64,000 nucleotides of DNA from Oehlia diaphana (lineage: Eukaryota > Glomeromycota > Glomeromycetes > Glomerales > Glomeraceae), in contig QZLH01000298.1 in assembly GCA_003833135.1 (NCBI GenBank), positions 46,205 through 110,204 of the forward strand, read 5' to 3'. Position numbers and translations under genes: made by a program. The notes beneath the pieces were generated by a model that worked only from the letters and a program-made list of their open reading frames with translations, ran no database searches and was not told the DNA's origin. Of this stretch, positions 58,161 through 64,000 are shown piece after piece. Position 1 is the stretch's first letter. Every line of letters starts with the position of its first letter.

Positions 58161-59216
58161 ATGATTTTATTAAGATACACTTCTCATATGATATTATTAA
58201 TTCTTGATTTTTTAATCTGTATCTTACCAGTATTATTTTTATGTCTGATTCCAAATATTATAATATCATTACTTACATATTTACCCTCAATATTTCAAAT
58301 ATATTCACATTTATTTTGTACTTGTAGCAATGATTTGAGGAAAAGAATCTATTTATTTTTATCTTTTCCAATAATCGTCGCTCTTTATATTCCAATTTAT
58401 ATATTTTTGATTATTGGATATTGTATATTTGTCACTTTAATTTATCCATTTGTTATAATTATTAAGAGACCAGAATATCCATATTATTCAATTTCTTCAA
58501 CAGCGGCGATTATTTATTTAATTTATCAATCAATTTCTCAGAATTCCGATTACCGATTATTAAATGAATCTCCGATATTAAAACCTTTTGATAATATTTT
58601 ATTTTCAAAATCTTATTTGAAATTAGATAAATTACATATTTATGAATTTATTTTCTCTATATTTATTAATATTATGGATATATTTTTAATCTCAATCATT
58701 TTTATTATGATTATTACACCAATATTATTCGTAGTTACTTTTTTTTTAACGGTGGTGAAAAATTTATTAATTGGTTCAATCTATAATACTAATGAATCAT
58801 ATAAAGAATATAAAAATACTTTAACGAATAATCCAATATTTTTAATGAAAATTTGTTATTTTATATCATTATTATCACTTCCATTATTATTATTATTTTG
58901 GATAATATATTATACAGTTTATATTATTTCTAATTGTCTTTTCTTATTAATTACAATGATGATTATATTATTTAAGATACTTATAATATATAAAAAGAAT
59001 GATTTTTATAATGTTATGGTCTTATTTTTGGTAATTATTGTTAAAATATTTATAACAAAGTATAATTTTTATGGTTATACATTAAATTTATTATCTCATA
59101 ATGATTTAGAATTAGATGAACTGATTTATATTTGTTTTGAAATTGATATTTACAAATTTGGTGAAAATATTTTTGATGAATCGAGTAACATAATAAATTC
59201 TTTTTTATTGTTTTAA
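58161..59216 (+). CDS. polytopic membrane protein, orphan family member 4
   Basis: Single exon, 351 aa, ATG at 58161. Same plan as the other three: MILLILDFLICILPVLFLCL, PSIFQIYSHLF, LRKRIYLFLSFPIIVALYIP, KRPEYPYYSISSTAAIIYLI, NESPILKPFDNI, several Ile/Leu/Phe spans, then KKNDFYNVMVLFLVIIVKIF and the acidic ELDELIYICFEIDIYKFGEN near the C-terminus. It pairs most closely with member 1 at 582-1673 (both have SPILKPF, ELDE and GxDIxKF-like ends), while members 2 and 3 form the other pair. The next gene downstream, F-box copy F on the minus strand, is convergent with it, 3.7 kb away across repeats and a solo LTR. Function unknown. Confidence 0.75.
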   Translation: MILLRYTSHMILLILDFLICILPVLFLCLIPNIIISLLTYLPSIFQIYSHLFCTCSNDLRKRIYLFLSFPIIVALYIPIYIFLIIGYCIFVTLIYPFVIIIKRPEYPYYSISSTAAIIYLIYQSISQNSDYRLLNESPILKPFDNILFSKSYLKLDKLHIYEFIFSIFINIMDIFLISIIFIMIITPILFVVTFFLTVVKNLLIGSIYNTNESYKEYKNTLTNNPIFLMKICYFISLLSLPLLLLFWIIYYTVYIISNCLFLLITMMIILFKILIIYKKNDFYNVMVLFLVIIVKIFITKYNFYGYTLNLLSHNDLELDELIYICFEIDIYKFGENIFDESSNIINSFLLF

Positions 59217-59777
59217 AGGTTATCTTATCTATAATACCTAATAGTAATTATTTATGTCGCACCAAGATTATTTAATATCTAACGTGTTTGATAACATTAA
59301 TCAAAATCAAAAATGGAAGTGTCCGAAAGGCGGTAATAAACAAAAAATAAATCAGCTGAGAATGGAAATGCTCGGCATCGGCAATTGATAACAACAGGGC
59401 CCCGTTATCAGAAATGTTTTCGTCATACAATAACAATACGTTGCAATGTAACGATAAGTTAATGTTAGTCAGGCGTCTGCATAATAAGTTTAATAACACA
59501 GTTATACTGCTTCGCAGTTCGGTGATATTTCAACCCTTCTACCAAATAACTATTATTTATTGTCCAGAGAATTTTGTTAATCAATTTTTATTCACCTTTT
59601 CGAGTAATGATCTTCAATTTCTTTGATTTCGTTTTATCGATTCATTTTTGTTTTATTAAATTGTTAATTTCATTAAATAATAATAATAATTGAAAAAAAG
59701 TACAAATAATATACTACCTTTAACATGTGCATGAAGCCAGTATGTATTATTTGCTCCTGTATCAATATCTATCGTTG
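59217..59777. other. intergenic, no gene seen
   Basis: AT-rich with a mixed patch at 59300-59520 (contains ggaagtgtccgaaaggcggt). Overlapping frames on both strands (59272-59499 minus, 59414-59626 plus) show no recognisable content. Confidence 0.35.
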
Positions 59778-60139
59778 TGTCACGGGATATTTTTTTATTT
59801 TTTTTTATTTTATCTTTTATTTATTTATTTACTTTTAGTTATGTTACATAGAGATATTTAATGATTAGATAAAAACGGAAGCTTATCGGTGGGAAAGTGG
59901 CTGAATTAAAGGTGGCTTAATAGACAAATACGACCAATCGCCACATTTGGCCGGGTGGCAAATCTGTTTGAGAGTCAGATTCGCACCAGATTTTTAACGA
60001 TATAAAAAGGACCGATGGTGGAGGTGTATTTTGAGCAGTTCTTGTAGGTTTTATTTTCTATACGGATATTACAGAGTGCAGTAATATCGTATTTTGTTGT
60101 GTTAATAAACCGCCCGCTTGTTTCCGATTTATTACAACA
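59778..60139 (+). mobile_element. candidate solo LTR of a retrotransposon
   Basis: The 362-bp segment begins tgtcacggg and ends ttacaaca, as LTRs do (TG...CA). It is flanked by cgttg and cgttt, a four-of-five match to a 5-bp target duplication. It contains a TATA-like tataaaaagg at 60001-60010 and an aataaa signal at 60104-60109, in the order expected for U3-R-U5. No gag or pol sequence lies beside it. The ends are inferred; a second LTR copy elsewhere would settle them. Confidence 0.5.
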
Positions 60140-61144
60140 CGTTTTTCTTTAAAGTATTTCATTATCATATATTGACCTTTAGTTACAAATCGATTTGTTA
60201 TTTATACCCAGTTTAATTCCGCTTATAAACATACACGTTATCATTACTTTATTATTTGTTTACTTATTGTTCATTATTTGCGCATACATTAATCGATTTG
60301 CTTTAACACCTGATAACTACAGCAACATCATATTACCTTGCGATTATTAACCGATCCTTATATTTCTTTTTGTTACTACCTAACCGAACGTCAGAAACCG
60401 GTGGTAACCAATCGCATGGATCATCATCACCTATAAAATTACCTGTAGCTCAAATCTTACAAAGTCTGACAAGAGATCTATGAACTAGCCTAGTAATCAG
60501 TTAAGTTTTTAGGGTAAAAGAATATAATAATTTGCTTAAATTTCATATTGCGTATATGCTAACATGTTCATATTTCAAGATTTTACTTTCAAATGGATAT
60601 TGAGCGTGAAAAAGATAGGAAATTTCATTATGGATCAGGATGATTTCTATGAATTTGTAATTTAATATTAGTTACCAGAAAACATTAGTAATTTAAATAA
60701 AATAAGTAATAATTTAGATATCTGTATGTTTTAATCCTGGTAAGTTTTTTAAGAAAGTTTAAAATTGTAATTTATGTTTTAATCTTTTAGGGACATATAT
60801 ATACATATTTTTTTTATATGTAAACATTTTTTAACTGTACACATTTTATATTTATTTGTTTGCATATGAATAAATAAAACATAAAAAAAAGAAGTTATAA
60901 TTATAGCGTGAAATTAAAATTTTCATCTCATATTATCTTATTTTAATATAAAATGAATTCATAAGACTTACTTTTACTAAGGGTAAGGGATAACGTAAAA
61001 CACACGGAAAACCATTTCGAAAAATAAAATAACGAATAATATGATAAAAACCGATTCCGCTTTTTTTTTTTGGCTAGTATATAGAGGGGCACGTGAATCC
61101 ATTAAATATATCTTGAATAGGTACGATCTAAAACGGCCAAACCC

Positions 61145-61191
61145 ATTTCGTCGAAGTCATTTCGCCAAAGGGATGTTTCGCCGAAGGGATA
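61145..61191 (+). repeat. three tandem units of tttcgccgaaggga type
   Basis: Three 14-16-bp units (atttcgtcgaagtc, atttcgccaaaggg, tgtttcgccgaaggg) follow each other. Related gtcggtgaaatga words occur at 57060. Confidence 0.5.
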
Positions 61192-61382
61192 TGTTAAAGT
61201 GATAATATCTTAGAAAAAAGGATACTTAAAATAATAAGAATTTGTCCAAACGTTTATTTATTTTCATTGTGCGTTGAATATTTTTTTACAATTACATGTT
61301 ACCGATCAACAAGGAAGATAATTTATAATTCGTGAAATTAATTAATATGATCTCATTACTTGATTGCAATCTATATATTAAA

Positions 61383-61511
61383 TAAGGTATATCCGGGTCG
61401 GCGCTCGGTGACATATAAATTGAAATCATATAAGTGTTTATAATTAATAAGTGATTTCATTACTTGAATACAATCTATATATATCACCGAATACCGACCG
61501 GATATTCCTTA
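61383..61511. repeat. imperfect inverted repeat, about 40-bp arms
   Basis: 61383-61422 (contains tatatccgggtcggcgctcg) is matched in reverse by 61471-61511 (contains cgaataccgaccggatattc) with several mismatches. Probably a MITE. Confidence 0.55.
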
Positions 61512-61620
61512 TTTTGATAAAATGAAAATCCATCATTAGGGCATATAAGAGCTTACCCTCCCCAAGGTAAGATATATTTATTACATCTTATATAGTATTG
61601 TACCCTAACATCTTTAGTTA

Positions 61621-61640
61621 CCCCCCCCCCCCCCCCCCCC
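61621..61640 (+). repeat. run of 20 C
   Basis: Twenty consecutive C in very AT-rich DNA; the minus strand is a G20 run able to form quadruplex structures. Confidence 0.95.
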
Positions 61641-62902
61641 TTAAAATATTAGGTAATATCTGACAGCACCCTTACTGTAACATGCGGATTTACTCGACGA
61701 TCAGAATCTTTATATTCAAATATTACACATTTTTATTTAATAAAGCAAAAAACTGAAATTTATTTTTTTCTGACTAATAACATTAATAATTCATTAAGTA
61801 TAATTATTAAAAAAATTAAATTGACGTATTAATAAAAAAAATTATCAATTTTTACAATAAAAGACATTAATCCTTGCGAATTATTTTAGTATCCCGCAAA
61901 TACCAAAAAAGTAACGTCCGAAGCACCGACCGGATGTTCAATGCGATATCCAAAATTTGGATATGATTGGCTAATTATGAAATATCAAAAATTACCGTGA
62001 TTTGTGAAACAAGTCTAAATTTTATTCTGCTAAAAATCCGACTAAATAAAAGAATAAAAAAAGGTCTCTTAAGAAAACTACGTGTTATTTATGTCATTAC
62101 AACAATTATAAATTGGAATGATTGTTTCCATATATTTCGCTTATTACTAATCTGATATTCTTTTTCAAGACTTGGACTAATAGCTGCCAAATGTGGTAAG
62201 AGAAATGAAAGAATTCTTACGATTAATAGGCTTCTTAGCGTAATCATATCTTATTAAATATTAGAGCGGATAAGTTCTAACCAACCATAAATCGGTCGAA
62301 TAACTAGAATAATGGAATCAATGTTTTCTTTGGCTTTTTTTCCTTTCGTGGTAGTTAACAGTAGCTTAAGGTGACGAGGGAGTATTCGACTTAGGTTAGG
62401 CAGTTGATAAAACGTATAATTTTTTAAAGTATTCCTATATGTTTATGTTTAAAGTATGAGAAAAACTATATAAATAATAATAGAAATAAGTACCGATGTA
62501 ACAATGTTTATAATGAAAGACCAAATAATTACGATCCATTCATTCGTCGTCCGGATTCATCCATATAAACAATGAAATAATTATCATAACAATAATTCAA
62601 GAATTTATCGTGTAATTAATAAAATAAAAACTGGAACAAATAATGTACGTTTGAATACTAGAACTAGTCGAACAGGTATAGCCTATTTAAATCTAATCAT
62701 ATAATCAAGATATGTTACGGGAACTTTCATTTACTAGAGATTAGAACTGGTTGGATTTGTTTTAACTCAAGAAAGAAAATAGAAAAATAAAATTTATTAA
62801 AAGAAATTTATTAAATGATTCATATACTGTACAAAATTATATTATATTTACAATTTTTTTTTTTATAACTTTCATATATATAATATTTTATATTTAATTA
62901 AA

Positions 62903-63937
62903 TTAACCATATCTATAAAATAATTTTTTTCTAAAATTTTTTCCTTTCATGTTAGATTTGTTATTTCTAGTTTTAATATAATTATTTCTTTTTGATTCAT
63001 TAGAATTTTTATGATAATTGTTTTTTAATTGTAACTCAACTTTTATATTTGTTTGACTACAACAGCAAGTAGGCTGATTTTCAAGTCTTTGAATATGAAA
63101 TTGAACTAGTTGTTGTACATTTTCAATATCGTTATTCGTACAATTTTCACATACCCAACACATACTCCTATAAATCTGATTTATACGACCTATCCAATCA
63201 CTGCTAAAATTTCTAAAATCTCTATCAAACAAAGTTTCGGAAAATATTGGTAGCGAATCAAACGAAAAAGGGAAACGGTTAAGTTTTTCTTCATTCAATT
63301 TGCGTAGTTCAGCGTATTCCATTATAGAATCAAACGTACGTTTTTTATCATTTAACCAAGATTGTAAATTTTCTTTTGATAAATTATTATATTGAGAATA
63401 TGCAAGATCTATTTGTTCTATCCAATAATAATTACCGATTCCATAATCGGTGTATGGCATAATGTTAGTAAATTCCGACGGATATTTCATTTTAAGCGTT
63501 AATTCATGTCGACTATACAAAAAATAAAACATGTTTGGTTAGAAAAAAAAATATTAAATATAAATATAAATACTTTTTAAAGAATAAGTAAGAACTTACT
63601 AAATGGTTTTTTTGTTACGACATTTTTCACAACATCTAACTTCAAATTCCCAATAAATTTTACATTCCGTAATTTGTTTACAAATTTGACAACCTCTTTC
63701 TGTCATTAATAATTCAACATATTTTTTTTCGGTCATCCCTTCTGGTGGAGGCATAACTTCGTTTGGCATAAAATTTAATCGGGATTCTTTCCATATTTGT
63801 TGAGTAGAAAAAGAATTTGGAGCACATAAATATTCCCGAAATTTACGACATACTTGAGAAAGTGTAAATAAATCAGTTGGTGATAATAAAATGCAAAATT
63901 CAATAAAAAGTTCTGGTGGAAGTTTTACGATCAGCAT
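62903..63937 (-). CDS. F-box protein, YG-tail family (copy F)
   Basis: Exons (minus) 63600-63937 and 62903-63512, 87-nt phase-2 intron (GTAAGT donor, TATAG acceptor), 315 aa. The ATG at 63937 is taken over the GTG at 63952. The F-box reads LPPELFIEFCILLSPTDLF and LSQVCRKFREYL. MPPPEGM and the Cys cluster GCQICKQITECK / RCCEKC follow. Exon 2 has KYPSEFTNIMPYT, YYWIEQIDLAYSQYNNL and WLNDKKRTFDSIMEY. A second Cys-bearing stretch, CWVCENC and TCCCS, is not found in the other copies. Then come ENxNES, KRNNYIKTR and the family end KLFYRYG. It carries no Pro-rich block. SCF adaptor by family; the extra Cys cluster may bind metal (inference). Confidence 0.85.
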
Positions 63938-64000
63938 TTTTAGTGTATGCACGTGTATTTTTTTTTTTTTTTTTTAAAAAAAATAAAAGAACTCCGACTT
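63938..64000. other. 5' flank of F-box copy F
   Basis: T-run then A-run (63957-63988) just upstream of the minus-strand start, followed by window end. Confidence 0.5.

Larger units (their letters stand above)
60140..62902. other. gene-poor DNA with several repeats
   Basis: No gene seen. It contains tandem ttcgccgaaggg-type units (61145-61191), an inverted pair of about 40 bp (61383-61422 against 61471-61511), two direct copies of a cattacttga...caatctatatat word (near 61355 and 61458), and a 20-nt C run. A gaccggatgttc word near 61930 resembles part of the inverted pair. The frame 61967-62155 is not convincing. Confidence 0.45.

Noticed and set aside
59940..59995. tRNA-like ccgggtggcaaa...gattcgcacc stretch
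   Set aside because: No cloverleaf forms and it lies inside the candidate LTR.

Overview
The window looks like nuclear DNA of an arbuscular mycorrhizal fungus of the Rhizophagus type (Glomeromycotina); this is inference. It is very AT-rich, genes carry many short GT-AG introns (mostly 60-110 nt), and the families present are those known to be expanded in that lineage: TKL-like kinases with zinc-ribbon leaders, Sel1-repeat kinases, F-box proteins, a PD-(D/E)XK nuclease of the Crinkler-associated kind, and many decayed transposons and MITE-like elements. I rebuilt exon structures by hand. For every multi-exon gene the joined exon lengths are multiples of three except where a break is stated.

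Layout. 1-9 kb: the 3' end of one gene, a polytopic membrane protein (582-1673), relics and small coding-like pieces, and the nuclease gene (about 7268-8349). 9.9-12.3 kb: an F-box gene convergent with a second membrane protein. 12.3-20 kb: transposon graveyard with a Ty3/gypsy integrase relic and a frameshifted PIF1-like helicase. 20.9-23.5 kb (minus): a seven-exon protein kinase, flanked by MITE-like inverted repeats. 24-30 kb: gene-poor low-complexity DNA with a 137-nt poly(A) tract. 30-48 kb: a cluster of F-box genes (two intact-looking, two lacking the usual C-terminal tail, one frameshifted) plus three older relics. A Sel1-repeat kinase (36.0-39.7 kb, with an in-frame TGA and a dubious assembly gap) sits inside the cluster, and a third membrane protein is convergent with an F-box gene at 43-45 kb. 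48.8-50.6 kb: an F-box/LRR-like protein. 53.3-56.6 kb: a nine-exon ABC-F ATPase, the one clear housekeeping gene. 58.2-64 kb: a fourth membrane protein, a solo LTR, repeats and one more F-box gene.

Two lineage-specific families dominate. The first is a two-exon F-box family: F-box, then a Cys cluster, a phase-2 intron, a YYW-containing domain, and a basic tail ending in Tyr-Gly. It has six full or truncated genes, one recent pseudogene and three old relics. The second is a family of four polytopic membrane proteins that match no domain I recognise. Three of the four lie tail-to-tail with an F-box gene. F-box proteins normally act as substrate adaptors of SCF ubiquitin ligases; any functional link to the membrane proteins is a hypothesis from gene order only. 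The kinases and the nuclease probably belong to signalling or effector repertoires, again by family inference.
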